Notes: a model not told the origin generated them from the letters alone. DNA of 64,000 nt from JAEZKC01 sp046546375 (GCA_046546375.1 JBKGXV010000010.1:1-64000); one strand, 5' to 3'; numbered from the stretch's first letter, positions 1-8,647 are shown. A program made the numbers and translations.

Positions 1-244
1 TCCATTGCCGCATGGGCAACTCTTTTGTTACCATCCACAAAGGGATGATTTTGAACTAGAGAATAGCATAAGACAGCTGCCTTTTCGATTGTTTTCGGAT
101 AGAGTTCTTTTCCGGCAAAAAAGGCTCTCGGCTGAGCCAAAGCAGATTCAAGTAAACCCAAATCACGGATTTCAGCAGGGGTGCCGGATTGCTCCGCAAT
201 TTATAGTGCAGATATATGAGTTCCGATAATCGTAAGTATCGCAC
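1..244 (-). pseudogene. Doc/Fic-family toxin, frameshifted and cut by window edge
   Basis: GTG at 244 starts a peptide beginning MRYLRLSELIYLHYK, typical of death-on-curing toxins. After about 15 codons this frame drifts into nonsense. From about position 202 the family sequence continues in the next frame: IAEQSGTPAEIRDLGLLESA, then FAGKELYP, then HPFVDGNKR, the active-site signature of the Doc/Fic fold, close to the window edge. One missing A in the run read as TATAAATTGC (minus strand, about 199-205) explains the shift. The start overlaps the antitoxin stop by one base (TAGTG), as in intact coupled operons. Doc toxins phosphorylate EF-Tu; this copy looks inactivated unless the base is a sequencing error. 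Confidence 0.8.
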
Positions 245-438
245 TATTTCAGCCGGTCATACAATTTCTTGTTTTTACGAATGACCATATCAGCGGTTTC
301 GGTGAATTCACTTTCGGGAGAACTGAGAAGATCCAGAAGAGCAGCACGCGCCAGCTCCTCCTTGCGGACCCCCAGCCGTTTTGCCTGCTCTTCAAGCTGC
401 CGGATTTGAGAATCAGGAAAATCAATATTCAAAATCAT
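244..438 (-). CDS. Antitoxin partner of Doc-type toxin
   Basis: A 64-residue acidic/basic helical protein (MILNIDFPDSQIRQLEEQAK...) that ends on the first base of the toxin start codon. Size, position and translational coupling match an antitoxin. The N-terminal beta strand followed by two helices suggests a ribbon-helix-helix DNA-binding fold rather than a Phd fold, but this is inferred from pattern only. An AGGGGA ribosome site lies 5-10 nt before the ATG at 438. It would neutralise the toxin and repress its own promoter. It remains intact although the toxin is frameshifted. Confidence 0.65.
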   Translation of the reverse strand: MILNIDFPDSQIRQLEEQAKRLGVRKEELARAALLDLLSSPESEFTETADMVIRKNKKLYDRLK

Positions 439-465
439 ACGGAAATCCCCTTTTTTGATTGAATA

Positions 466-481
466 TACTACATGTGTACTA
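466..481. promoter_or_regulatory. Imperfect palindrome upstream of antitoxin (candidate operator)
   Basis: TACTACATGTGTACTA, centred on ACATGT, lies about 30 bp upstream of the antitoxin ATG. Toxin-antitoxin operons are usually autorepressed through such a dyad. No clear -35/-10 pair was assigned, so this is only a candidate. Confidence 0.25.
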
Positions 482-818
482 TTGCCCGTTTATTGTTTTA
501 ACTTCTCGGGCTGTGCGCGAAAAAGTCGACCACTTACGCAGCCCTGAGGGCGCTTTTGTGATAAATCACTGCTTCACTCTCAAAGACAAAACACGTTGGG
601 GGATGGGGAACACACCTGAGCCGCCCTCCACCTCTCCCCATCTCCCCCCATCCGTACAGAAAACAGCACATGCTTTACAGATACTCGCCCTAACCCGCAA
701 TACCCCCATATTTCCCACCGAGCCCCCACCCTCGCTCCTTGTCACCGCTCAGACGGTAACGTATTTTACAAATCTATCCAATACACAACGATATACAAAT
801 TTAGAGGTCATACATCCC
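482..818. other. Non-coding gap between antitoxin and response regulator
   Basis: An open frame continues upstream of the regulator through this stretch to an ATG at 459, but its translation is proline/threonine rich with no domain character. The DNA is C-rich (runs of CCCC around 630-650). A short GCCC-TGA-GGGC dyad followed by GCTTTT occurs near 541-560. No gene or confident promoter is seen. Confidence 0.5.
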
Positions 819-2201
819 ATGTCCAGAACAAACGAAGACAATGCTCCACTTAAAACTGTTTTGGTCATTTCCGCCGATTTCTCCTTCAGAGCCAAACTGA
901 GAGAAAGCTTCTCGCTTCAGGGCTACAAAATCCTGGAAGCCTCAAACCAGAGCCAGGCCGTCCCCATCCTGGATAAATCCCAGATAGACGTGGCTTTTGT
1001 GGATTTCGAAGGTATGCCGGCGCAGGAAATGGATATCATCAATTATATCCGCACCCACAATGATGCCGAAATTGTGGTACTTGCCACAGTGAATGAACTG
1101 GAAGAGGCGACAAATGCACTTAAAAGCGGTGCATCATTCTACCTGGTCAAACCCATCAAAATCCCTGACCTTTCAACCGTACTGGACAAATTATCCCTGA
1201 GAGCTGAACGGGGCCGCACCCAGATTGAACTTGAACAGCGGTTTCTCAACGATCTCATGGCCGGCAGCCCATCCATGCAGAAAGTCCTCAGGTTCTCCAT
1301 GAAAATCGCTCCCACCTCCTCCACTGTTCTCATCGGAGGAGAAAGCGGCACTGGAAAAGAGTTCTTCGCCCGCATCATTCATCGCATGTCCAGGCGCAAC
1401 GAGGGGCGGTTTGTCGCCATGAACTGCGGAGCCATTCCCGATGCACTGTTTGAAAGTGAACTTTTCGGCCACAAAAAAGGGGCTTTCACCGGAGCAGACC
1501 GGGACAAGGCGGGGCTGGTGGAAGAAGCTCATACGGGGACAATGTTTTTGGATGAGGTCGGAGAGCTCTCCCCATCGGCACAGGTGAAACTGCTGCGTTT
1601 TCTTCAGGAACGGGAATTCAGACGCGTGGGCGAAACGACCCAGCGTTCTGTGGATGTCAGGATAATTGCAGCTACCAACAAGGATCTCAGGAAACTGATG
1701 GAACAGGGTCAGTTCAGAGAGGACCTTTTCTACAGACTCAACGTGTTCTATCTCTACCTCCCTCCGCTCAGAGAGCGCAAAGAAACTATCCCCAATCTGG
1801 TTCGTCTCTTTGTACACAAGTTCAACCAGCTTTTTGATAAAAATGTGTACCAGTTATCCAAAAGTGCCGAGAGTATTATCGCCAATTACAGCTATCCTGG
1901 TAATATCCGGGAGCTGGAAAACATTATCGAACACGCGGTAGTTCTGGCTGAGGGAAGCGAGATTACCGAGCGGGATCTTCCTGAATTCATGTTCCGCAAC
2001 CGCCTCCTGCTTTCAGGACCTCAGCAGTCCGTGGAACCATCCCAAGAGGGCGTTCTCACACTGTCGGAGGTGGAAAAGCAGCACATAATGTTTGTTCTGG
2101 GGATAACAAATCACAACTATACGGAAGCTGCCAAGCGGCTTGGGATCTCCCGGTCCACGCTGTGGCGCAAGATGAAAGAGTACAACCTTGAAGAAAAATG
2201 A
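819..2201 (+). CDS. Sigma-54-dependent response regulator (NtrC family)
   Basis: 460 residues in the order receiver - AAA+ - Fis-type helix-turn-helix. The receiver has the likely phospho-acceptor D62 (AFVDFEG), T90 and K111; its acidic pocket is reduced to a single D20. The AAA+ domain carries Walker A GESGTGKE, the sigma-54 contact loop GAFTGA and Walker B FLDEVGE. The C-terminus (NYTEAAKRLGISRSTLWRKM) is a DNA-binding helix-turn-helix. I place the start at ATG 819, where the receiver begins and GAGGT lies 10 nt upstream, not at ATG 459. No sensor kinase is adjacent. Sigma-54 promoters at motE and groES in this window are plausible targets, but that link is inference. Confidence 0.9.
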   Translation: MSRTNEDNAPLKTVLVISADFSFRAKLRESFSLQGYKILEASNQSQAVPILDKSQIDVAFVDFEGMPAQEMDIINYIRTHNDAEIVVLATVNELEEATNALKSGASFYLVKPIKIPDLSTVLDKLSLRAERGRTQIELEQRFLNDLMAGSPSMQKVLRFSMKIAPTSSTVLIGGESGTGKEFFARIIHRMSRRNEGRFVAMNCGAIPDALFESELFGHKKGAFTGADRDKAGLVEEAHTGTMFLDEVGELSPSAQVKLLRFLQEREFRRVGETTQRSVDVRIIAATNKDLRKLMEQGQFREDLFYRLNVFYLYLPPLRERKETIPNLVRLFVHKFNQLFDKNVYQLSKSAESIIANYSYPGNIRELENIIEHAVVLAEGSEITERDLPEFMFRNRLLLSGPQQSVEPSQEGVLTLSEVEKQHIMFVLGITNHNYTEAAKRLGISRSTLWRKMKEYNLEEK

Positions 2202-2583
2202 ACTGCAGATCAGAATTTACTATGAGGATACCGACTGCGGTAACGTGGTCTATTACGCCAACTATCTTAGATTCATGGAACGGGGCAGAACCGAACTGCT
2301 CAGAAGCTTGGGGATTGATTTCTCCACCTACCATGAAAAGGGGCTGATGTTCGCAGTGGTGGAAGCCAATGTAAAATACAAACGCCCGGCTCAATATGAT
2401 GACCTGATTTCCGTACGTACCCGGGTTGAAAAGATAAGCACCGCAAGCATCACGTTCAGAACAGATATTTTCAGGGACGGTACACTTCTGGTCAGCGGGG
2501 ATGTGAAAGTTGCCTGCGTGAAGATGTCCTCGGGATTGCCCAGAAGAGTTCCGGTAGAAATTGTTTCCGCCCTGATGACCTGA
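2188..2583 (+). CDS. ybgC: Acyl-CoA thioesterase, YbgC/4HBT family
   Basis: 131 residues of single hotdog fold. The N-terminal signature YYEDTDCGNVVYYANYL contains the catalytic aspartate of 4-hydroxybenzoyl-CoA-type thioesterases (the second D). The family hydrolyses acyl-CoA thioesters and is usually linked to tol-pal; no tol-pal genes are nearby here. The start is a TTG at 2188 that overlaps the end of the response regulator by 14 bp, indicating co-translation. The family size of about 130-140 residues fits. Cytoplasmic. Confidence 0.85.
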   Translation: MKKNELQIRIYYEDTDCGNVVYYANYLRFMERGRTELLRSLGIDFSTYHEKGLMFAVVEANVKYKRPAQYDDLISVRTRVEKISTASITFRTDIFRDGTLLVSGDVKVACVKMSSGLPRRVPVEIVSALMT

Positions 2584-2616
2584 AACAGTTTTTCAAAAGT
2601 TTCTGAAACTTACAAC

Positions 2617-3375
2617 TCAGAACACATCCTTGCGCCTGCGAAGCTCTGTAAACACCGCTACGGGAGAACGGTCGACCATTCCCAGATATTTTCTGATAGA
2701 CTTCTCTCTGCAGCGCAGAAAAGGATTGGTCCTCTTCTCTTCCAGTACGGTTGAAGGAGTTGAATAACCGCCGGCAGAAACGGCCTTTCGGACCATTTCC
2801 ATACGGGCGACTATATCCTTGTTGTCCGGTTCCACAGTCAGTGCGAACTGAAGATTCTCAAGAGTGTATTCGTGCCCGAAGTAAACTTTAGTTTCATCCG
2901 GAAAGGAAGCACATTTTTCAAGGGAGTTATACATCTGATCAGGACCGCCCTCGAAAACTCTCCCGCAGCCTGCACCGAACAGAGTATCACCGGTGAAAAG
3001 GCTTTTTGCTGATTCCAGATAAAATGATGCCTGATGTCTGGTATGACCCGGTACATGTATCGCCTTGAGTTCAATACCATTCAGGCTGAAATTTTCTCCA
3101 TCATTGACGATTCTGTCCACTCCCCTCACCCGACTGTCCATGGCGAATATGGAGCAGCCTGTTTTGTCCTTGAGTTCCTCGTTTCCCAGCGTATGGTCGG
3201 AATGATGATGAGTGGACAGAACTGCAGACAGTTTCACATTTCTAGTCTGAAGAAAATCCAGAACCGGTGCGGCATCGGAGGCATCCACCAGAACGGCACT
3301 GTCGCCTGATGTGATAAGGTAGGAATAGTTATCCGGCTTGATGGGGATAGTTTCTATACGCAGTTGAAAACTCAT
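2617..3375 (-). CDS. gloB: Metallo-beta-lactamase-fold hydrolase, glyoxalase II-like
   Basis: 252 residues. Metal-binding THHHSDH, then HVPGHT, FTGDTLFGAGCGR and YFGHEYT are the ordered zinc-ligand motifs of hydroxyacylglutathione hydrolases, and the C-terminal TNPFLR block is characteristic of glyoxalase II. It would hydrolyse S-lactoylglutathione or another thioester in methylglyoxal detoxification. The open frame extends 70 codons upstream antisense-like through rnhA, so I choose ATG 3375, where the fold starts (MSFQLRIETIP), 2 bp after the rnhA stop. Operonic with rnhA. Its tail converges with ybgC. Confidence 0.88.
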   Translation of the reverse strand: MSFQLRIETIPIKPDNYSYLITSGDSAVLVDASDAAPVLDFLQTRNVKLSAVLSTHHHSDHTLGNEELKDKTGCSIFAMDSRVRGVDRIVNDGENFSLNGIELKAIHVPGHTRHQASFYLESAKSLFTGDTLFGAGCGRVFEGGPDQMYNSLEKCASFPDETKVYFGHEYTLENLQFALTVEPDNKDIVARMEMVRKAVSAGGYSTPSTVLEEKRTNPFLRCREKSIRKYLGMVDRSPVAVFTELRRRKDVF

Positions 3376-3377
3376 TA

Positions 3378-3836
3378 TCAGCTTCTGATATCCGGACTCA
3401 GCCCGGGCTGGGCCGCGGCCTCCACGGCGAGCCTGTCGCAGCGCTCGTTTTCCGGATGTCCGTTGTGTCCCCGAACCCACTCGAATTTCACGGTATGTTT
3501 CTCCATGGCCTTTAAAAGCCTTTCCCACAGATCGGGATTGAGCGCCTTTTCTTTTTTGTTGCGCATCCATCCGTTTGATTTCCACTTGTAGACCCAGCGT
3601 TTTGTAACCGCATTTACGATATACTGGGAATCGGTGACAATGGTGATTTCACACGGCTGATTAAGAGACTCCAGGGCAACAATAGTTCCCATCAGTTCCA
3701 TGCGGTTGTTCGTGGTGTTGGAAAAACCGCCGGAGAACTCTTTGACTGTTCCGTTGTATTTGAGAACTACTCCGTAACCGCCCGGCCCCGGATTTCCGGA
3801 GCAGGCGCCGTCTGTGTAGGCAAAAACTTTTTTCAT
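3378..3836 (-). CDS. rnhA: Ribonuclease HI
   Basis: 152 residues, the usual length. Catalytic residues are visible: D9 (YTDGACSGNPGPGG), E47 (NNRMELMG), D69 (VTDSQY), H124 (VRGHNGHPEN) and D134. The basic handle region RWVYKWKSNGW is present, so this is the bacterial HI type. It cleaves the RNA strand of RNA-DNA hybrids. The next gene begins 2 bp downstream, so the two are likely co-transcribed. Confidence 0.97.
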   Translation of the reverse strand: MKKVFAYTDGACSGNPGPGGYGVVLKYNGTVKEFSGGFSNTTNNRMELMGTIVALESLNQPCEITIVTDSQYIVNAVTKRWVYKWKSNGWMRNKKEKALNPDLWERLLKAMEKHTVKFEWVRGHNGHPENERCDRLAVEAAAQPGLSPDIRS

Positions 3837-3842
3837 CTGATT

Positions 3843-5114
3843 TCAGTACCTGGTGATAAGGGAGATCTTTGCGCGATGGCTGTTGTAATCCTGCTTGAGA
3901 ACCCGGTCACGGTTTTCATGAGTTATTCCCCAGACCTGATAGCCATAGGAAATCTCAATCCCGGTTCCTGAAGACACGAACCCCACCCCTGCTGTATACG
4001 TCTGTTTGTCTTTGTGTACAGTAAAATCATCATCAGACCAGTCGATATCGAAATCATCGTAATCATATACGTACTGATGAAGGTCGAACTCGTCATAGGA
4101 ATAACCCAGACGAACCATTACGGGAAGGTCAGCAAGAGGGATTTCAACACCTACTCCTCCCCCCAGTTTGAAATAGCGCGCCTGACTGGACTCGGGAATA
4201 TCCTCACCAGGATATACAAATGTATAGGGCATGGTGAAGCGCCCCTCAGTGGACAATGTAAGCCAAGGTAATGTGAATCCCATACCCATACTTCCGGAAG
4301 GTGCGGATCTCATAGTTCCCTTGCTTTCATAATCTCCCTTTTGCACTGACAAATCATCCATGAGTTCTTCCACAGTGCTTTTTTCGGTAAAACGGATCCT
4401 CTGAGGGATCACCACTCTCGCGCCGAGCCTAAAAAAACTATTGGGTCTGTAGAGAACACCACCCCGGAAATCGAATCCGATGTATTCAGTTTCAATATCT
4501 TCATAATCTACAGGATCATCATACAGGCTGATATCCTGGGTGCGTTTGGAATACTCTTTTCCAGTAAGGAGCGAACCGGTAAACCCGGCTGCCCATCCGG
4601 GGGCTACCTGTACTCCGAATGCAGCACTCCACATTCTGAGATCACCATACTTGATCATATCCTCACGTACCGAGTATCCCCCCAACGATTCCGCAGTCCG
4701 GTAACCGTAGGAATAGACATCATCGAAAACATAGGGAGTCTGATAAGCAGCTGCCAGAGTCAAACCACCCTGCACTGTGGGAACGGCACTCATCACTCCC
4801 GCATTCGACAGGCGAATTCTTTCATGATACTCATCAGTTTGGGAGTCGGAAATACCGCTACCCGACTTCCCGGTTATATCTGAATATGAATAATTCCTGA
4901 ACCCGTCCACTGTCACCTGGAATTCACGCACAGGCAGAAAAGCCAGTGCCGCCGGATTCCAGTACACGGCCGAAAGATCACTGGCTACAGCAGTGTAGTT
5001 ATTAGCGAATGAAAGAGCACGGGTCCCCGCGCCGAATCTGTTCCCTAATCTCACCTCGGCTAAAAGAATACAGCAGAACAACAATACAATCAAACCGAAT
5101 TTTCTTTTAATCAC
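3843..5114 (-). CDS. Outer-membrane beta-barrel protein (OMPP1/FadL-like)
   Basis: 423 residues with an N-terminal signal peptide (hydrophobic stretch LIVLLFCCILLAEV). The mature start RFGAGTRALSFANNYTAVASDLSAVYWNPAALAF is the hallmark of the FadL/OMPP1/PorV-like group: a GxxxxALxxA segment then YWNPA. The rest alternates polar and aromatic residues in amphipathic strands and ends in an aromatic strand (ISLITRY). GTG start with GAGGT upstream, beginning 1 bp after the lipoprotein gene. The transported substrate cannot be read from sequence. Confidence 0.75.
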   Translation of the reverse strand: MIKRKFGLIVLLFCCILLAEVRLGNRFGAGTRALSFANNYTAVASDLSAVYWNPAALAFLPVREFQVTVDGFRNYSYSDITGKSGSGISDSQTDEYHERIRLSNAGVMSAVPTVQGGLTLAAAYQTPYVFDDVYSYGYRTAESLGGYSVREDMIKYGDLRMWSAAFGVQVAPGWAAGFTGSLLTGKEYSKRTQDISLYDDPVDYEDIETEYIGFDFRGGVLYRPNSFFRLGARVVIPQRIRFTEKSTVEELMDDLSVQKGDYESKGTMRSAPSGSMGMGFTLPWLTLSTEGRFTMPYTFVYPGEDIPESSQARYFKLGGGVGVEIPLADLPVMVRLGYSYDEFDLHQYVYDYDDFDIDWSDDDFTVHKDKQTYTAGVGFVSSGTGIEISYGYQVWGITHENRDRVLKQDYNSHRAKISLITRY

Positions 5115-5115
5115 G

Positions 5116-5805
5116 TTAAAAACCTCTGCTTTTACGGCGTGGTTTTGATTTGCCTTTGGGTAGCGTATCAGATAGAGAATCGGTAATTCCCATTTTTGAT
5201 TTTATGGACTTTCGCTTTTTAGGTTCCGGGTTCGATTCTTTGGACAGTTCAGAACTATCGGACTGGGGCTTCACGCTGGGACTGAGCGGTTTGTTTTCAG
5301 CAGAATCGAACACTGGTTTCGACTCTGAACTCGACCGGGCTTTTTTCGGTTCAGGCGCAGGAATCTCCTCCGAACGGGACTGGGACCTCCTTTTTGAAGG
5401 CAGTTTTTCATTTTCACCTCCCCCGTTCGAGGGCGGAGCATAATCCGAACCTCCGTAGCGACAGGTACCGCTGGAGGGATCATAATAGTAGTACGGAGGG
5501 CATCTGCGATGGTCGTACCAATGAGGGTCGTCTCTGTACCACCAGGGAGTATTGTTGAAATCATACCAGTTCCAGGAATAATTGGTTTTGTAGCAGCGAA
5601 GCTCGGGGTATCCAAACATATCCCGCTCCCATACACAGATTTCTCTTTCCCTGGTCACGATAGTATCCAATTCCTGTTTTCCCTGAGTGGTCTTCTTTTC
5701 TGGAAGAACATCACGGCTGGGTGATGCGAACTTGGTGTAGCAACCGCTCAGGGCCATACCCAGAACCAAAAGGACCAATACTGCTGCAGCTCTGTTTAAC
5801 TTCAT
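5116..5805 (-). CDS. Lipoprotein with Tyr/Trp-rich core and Lys/Ser-rich tail
   Basis: 229 residues. Signal peptide with lipobox LSGC (Cys22), then a region dense in Tyr, Trp, Pro and Asp (WYDHRRCPPYYYYDPSSGTC) with several cysteines, then a low-complexity tail rich in Ser, Lys, Pro and Glu. No family was recognised. The outer-membrane barrel gene starts 1 bp after its stop, so the two probably act together at the envelope. An ATG with GGGAGAAT upstream supports the start. Confidence 0.6.
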   Translation of the reverse strand: MKLNRAAAVLVLLVLGMALSGCYTKFASPSRDVLPEKKTTQGKQELDTIVTREREICVWERDMFGYPELRCYKTNYSWNWYDFNNTPWWYRDDPHWYDHRRCPPYYYYDPSSGTCRYGGSDYAPPSNGGGENEKLPSKRRSQSRSEEIPAPEPKKARSSSESKPVFDSAENKPLSPSVKPQSDSSELSKESNPEPKKRKSIKSKMGITDSLSDTLPKGKSKPRRKSRGF

Positions 5806-6157
5806 GATTCTCCCATTTCCGATAAGTGATCTATATACAAATATAGAACCAGCCGGCCAAACAAATCAAAAAAGAGGCCTGAAAACAGGTACTTTTCGGA
5901 TCTTTATCTGATTAGACGCATTGGGAGCAGAAAACGCTACACTTTTCGGGAGGGCTGAACAAAAATATAGCACACCAGAGACGCTGAGAGCGCAGATAGG
6001 AAATCTGATAAATACAATTTTCTTTTATCTCTTATCCGATCTGCGCCTTTGGTGTGATAATTCCTACTCTTCCTGCGACTCAGCGAGTGCTCGTCTATTG
6101 AAGAAAGCATCTTATAAAACGAGCTGGGAGAGGAAAAAAGGTGCAGCTTGACTCTGA
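5806..6157. other. Intergenic region holding a large inverted repeat
   Basis: 352 bp between the HDOD gene and the lipoprotein gene, both on the minus strand. It is AT-rich near 5830-5870 and contains the 86-bp inverted repeat at 5971-6056 described separately. No coding frame looks genuine. Confidence 0.5.
5971..6056. repeat. 86-bp imperfect inverted repeat (agacgc-agagcgcaga type)
   Basis: The left arm CACACCAGAGACGCTGAGAG followed by CGCAGATAGG pairs with the reverse complement of a right arm ending CTGCGCCTTTGGTGTG. The central part (ATCTGATAAA / TTTATCTCTTATCC) also pairs. The word pattern, repeats of gacgc and gagcgcaga running into an AT-rich loop, resembles the accessory inverted repeats scattered through many environmental bacterial genomes. 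Function unknown; it could form a long RNA hairpin. Confidence 0.55.
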
Positions 6158-7084
6158 TCAGCCCGACATATCCCCGCTGTCCTGCATAAGAGAAACATAG
6201 GCCTCGGACTTGTCGAACTCGACCAGAAATTCCGACTGAAGCTGCTCGAGATCAGGCTCGTCAATCGGGACGCCGGCTTTGGAGAAGATCTCCCACAACC
6301 GATCATCGTATTCCGGCGTTACGATCCGTCCGGAATTCCCCGTGCCGCTCAAATGACAGAGAAGATCGGCAACCGTTACCGTAGCCACAAAAGACGCATC
6401 CGTTTTGGCATTCCAGGGCTCATGGTGATTTTCGATAGTATCAGCAATAATGGCAGGAAGATTCCATTTTTCCGCTAGCCAGGAGCCGATCTGCCCATGC
6501 CCCGCGCCCAGAACCGTTTTTTCTGCCGTATCAAGATCGGTATTCTCCGCCTCCCTGAGCACATCCAGAAAATCGCTTGAAAAATACTGATTGAGAATGA
6601 TTTTTCCCATATCGTGCAGAAGCCCGGCCACAAACGCCTCACCGGAAAAGCGCGAACGGTTGTTTCTGGCCAGCATACGTGCCGCAACTCCGCAGGCCGC
6701 CGAATGCTCCCAGAACCTCACCGCGTCAAAACTGCCACTGCTTACAGATGAGTTCTTGAACACATCGAACACCGAAAGCCACAACCCCATGTCCTTCACA
6801 GTATTGAATCCGAGAACAACAATGGCCATGTTTACTGTCGAAATCTCTCTGGGGAAGCCGTAATAGGCTGAATTGGCAAGCTTCAGTACCTTGGCTGTTA
6901 AAGCCTGGTCTGTGGAAATCAGTCGGGCCAGAGTGGATGCAGACGTTTTGGGATTATCTATCATCCTGAGCATTTTCGATACCACAGTGGGTAGAGTCGG
7001 CAAACCGATCACACTCTGGGTGATTTTTCTTATCCGTTCAGGATTTATCCTCATTTCATCTTTTTTCTGCAGCATATTCCCCAC
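6158..7084 (-). CDS. HDOD-domain signalling protein
   Basis: About 300 residues, almost all HDOD domain: GLPTLPTVVSKML, ISTDQALTAKVLKLANSAYYG, then GLLHDMGKIILNQYF, which retains an HD-like pair. HDOD proteins act as signalling scaffolds, often in c-di-GMP, motility or stress pathways, generally without proven catalysis. Start choices are GTG 7084, ATG 7075 and ATG 7054; none has a clear ribosome site, so the exact N-terminus is uncertain. It is the last gene of the motility block, 10 bp after the small basic protein, which supports a flagellar or chemotaxis role. Confidence 0.8.
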   Translation of the reverse strand: MGNMLQKKDEMRINPERIRKITQSVIGLPTLPTVVSKMLRMIDNPKTSASTLARLISTDQALTAKVLKLANSAYYGFPREISTVNMAIVVLGFNTVKDMGLWLSVFDVFKNSSVSSGSFDAVRFWEHSAACGVAARMLARNNRSRFSGEAFVAGLLHDMGKIILNQYFSSDFLDVLREAENTDLDTAEKTVLGAGHGQIGSWLAEKWNLPAIIADTIENHHEPWNAKTDASFVATVTVADLLCHLSGTGNSGRIVTPEYDDRLWEIFSKAGVPIDEPDLEQLQSEFLVEFDKSEAYVSLMQDSGDMSG

Positions 7085-7094
7085 TGTTTACGTT

Positions 7095-7406
7095 TCAGGC
7101 TTCAATATCTATCAAGCTTCCGTTACCGTTATTCCTGTTTTGATCTTCGGTAGACTTGTCTTTCTTCTTTTTCTTCTTCGATCTTTTTTTGGAGCGGTTC
7201 TGTTCTTTTTTGCGATCCTCGGGATCGATGTTTTTCCCCTCTGCCCCCTCCGGCTCACTGGCGGTTTTGACCTGCTGCTCCATATGTGCTCTGGCGATTT
7301 CCGCATTCTTGCTCTGATGAACTGCGGGAACACGGATAGCATTGGACTGGAGACGGTCAAACTGAGGAAGATTGTTCACTGATATATGTACGCCGAATCC
7401 GCTCAT
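7095..7406 (-). CDS. Small basic protein at end of flagellar operon, unknown function
   Basis: 103 residues. The N-terminal half is ordinary and helix-prone (VHISVNNLPQFDRLQSNAIRV, then an acidic/Gln segment). The C-terminal half is a lysine/arginine-rich run (KKRSKKKKKKDK) and likely disordered. An AGGAGG-type ribosome site precedes ATG 7406. It sits between fliA and the HDOD gene with short gaps. Small uncharacterised proteins often follow fliA in flagellar operons of other phyla, but I cannot assign this one to a named family. Confidence 0.6.
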   Translation of the reverse strand: MSGFGVHISVNNLPQFDRLQSNAIRVPAVHQSKNAEIARAHMEQQVKTASEPEGAEGKNIDPEDRKKEQNRSKKRSKKKKKKDKSTEDQNRNNGNGSLIDIEA

Positions 7407-7435
7407 AAGAATTTACCTCCTAACCCAAAACCCCA

Positions 7436-8200
7436 TCACACACTCGTTTTCTGAAGCAGCCTGGATCGAAGCTTAAGAATCGCCTTGGAATGTATCTGAC
7501 TGACCCTGCTTTCTGTCAGATCCAGCACCACACCGATCTCCTTGAGTGTCAGTTCCTCATAATGATACAGTGCGACCACCAGCTTTTCCTTTTCAGGAAG
7601 ACTGGCAATGGATTCCTTGAGAATGCTTTTAACTTCGGTATACCCCAGCTCTTTTAACGGATTACTGCCCCCGGGATCCTCAATCTGATCGATAACCCTT
7701 ATTTCCTTTGAATCAGAATGCTTGTCAGGCAATGCCTCTTCGAGTGAAATAATGGTGGTGGGAGTGACTTCAGCCAAAAGCTGCTCATATTCCCCCATGG
7801 TGATTCCAAGCTCTTCACACACCTCATCATCATAAGGAGCACGACCCAGCTTGTTTTCAAGTTTCACGAACACTTTCTGAAGATCGCGGGATTTTTGGCG
7901 TATGGAACGGGGCACCCAATCCAGAGCTCTCAATTCATCCAAAATAGCACCGCGTATTTTGTGCCCTGCGTAGGTTTCAAACTTGAAACCCCGCTCAGGT
8001 TCGAAGGTTTCAACCGCTCGTATAAGTCCCACAATCCCCGAACTCACCAGATCGTTACGGTCCACGGACTGAGGGAGATTCACAGCTAATCGCTGAGTAA
8101 TGTACTTGACCAGATGAGCATATTCAACCAGAAGTTTATCTTTGGCTACTTTTGACCCGGATTCTTTGAATTCCCGCCACAGCCTTTCAATGCTTGACAT
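7436..8200 (-). CDS. fliA: Flagellar sigma factor, sigma-28 (FliA/WhiG family)
   Basis: 254 residues. Regions are recognisable: region 2 with VKYITQRLAVNLPQ, DRNDLVSSGIVGLIRAVETF and FETYAGHKIRGAILDELRALDWVPRSIRQ; region 3; and region 4 with LTLKEIGVVLDLTESRVSQIHSKAI. It directs RNA polymerase to late flagellar promoters of the TAAA-N15-GCCGATAA type. One such site precedes flgM in this window (35660-35687). I choose ATG 8200 over GTG 8206 because AGGAG lies 5 nt upstream of it. Its antagonist FlgM is encoded 28 kb away. Confidence 0.95.
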   Translation of the reverse strand: MSSIERLWREFKESGSKVAKDKLLVEYAHLVKYITQRLAVNLPQSVDRNDLVSSGIVGLIRAVETFEPERGFKFETYAGHKIRGAILDELRALDWVPRSIRQKSRDLQKVFVKLENKLGRAPYDDEVCEELGITMGEYEQLLAEVTPTTIISLEEALPDKHSDSKEIRVIDQIEDPGGSNPLKELGYTEVKSILKESIASLPEKEKLVVALYHYEELTLKEIGVVLDLTESRVSQIHSKAILKLRSRLLQKTSV

Positions 8201-8264
8201 TGTCACTCCTTGTAGCCTGCTTGATCAGAATCTTGATGCATTGTACCTGTTAACTCCTGATGTT

Positions 8265-8639
8265 CTACTCTTTTAATGCCTTGCTTTTAGCCTTACTTTT
8301 CTTCGGCTTTTTTTCATCATCTGCATTCTGAATGATAAGTGTATTTTCTTTTGATCCGGGAACCAGACTCTGCTGGTACAAATAAATCCGCTGAAGAATT
8401 CCTCCCTCGACCAGATGCTCAGGATCGGGAGGAACGTCGGAAACCACCCCCTTCAAAAGGATGTCGCTGATAATCATCCCGGCAAACCAGAACATTAATC
8501 CAGCAATGCTGGCTTTTATCAAAGCAGCTATGATAGTACCTATGGAATATGGATTGACAAAGTCGTAGCAGATCAGAAGGGTTATCAGAAATGCGCCGGT
8601 TGCCAATATGTTCGCCAAGCGTTTTGTCCATTTAGCCAT
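8265..8639 (-). CDS. Small two-helix membrane protein in flagellar operon
   Basis: About 124 residues. Two transmembrane helices are visible (ILATGAFLITLLICYDFV and ASIAGLMFWFAGMIISDILL), followed by a soluble segment and a lysine-rich tail (EKKPKKSKAKSKALK). No family recognised. It lies between flhG and fliA, starting 9 bp after flhG (or overlapping it if TTG 8651 is used), so it is very likely co-transcribed. Placement suggests a flagellar accessory or membrane-anchoring role, which is inference. Confidence 0.6.
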   Translation of the reverse strand: MAKWTKRLANILATGAFLITLLICYDFVNPYSIGTIIAALIKASIAGLMFWFAGMIISDILLKGVVSDVPPDPEHLVEGGILQRIYLYQQSLVPGSKENTLIIQNADDEKKPKKSKAKSKALKE

Positions 8640-8647
8640 GGTACGAA

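Noticed and set aside
459..818. N-terminal extension of the response regulator
   Set aside because: The 120 residues before ATG 819 have no domain character, and 819 has a ribosome site where the receiver fold begins.
3376..3585. Longer start for the glyoxalase II-like gene
   Set aside because: The extra 70 residues are Arg/Gly-rich, overlap rnhA in another frame, and family proteins start at MSFQLRIETIP.
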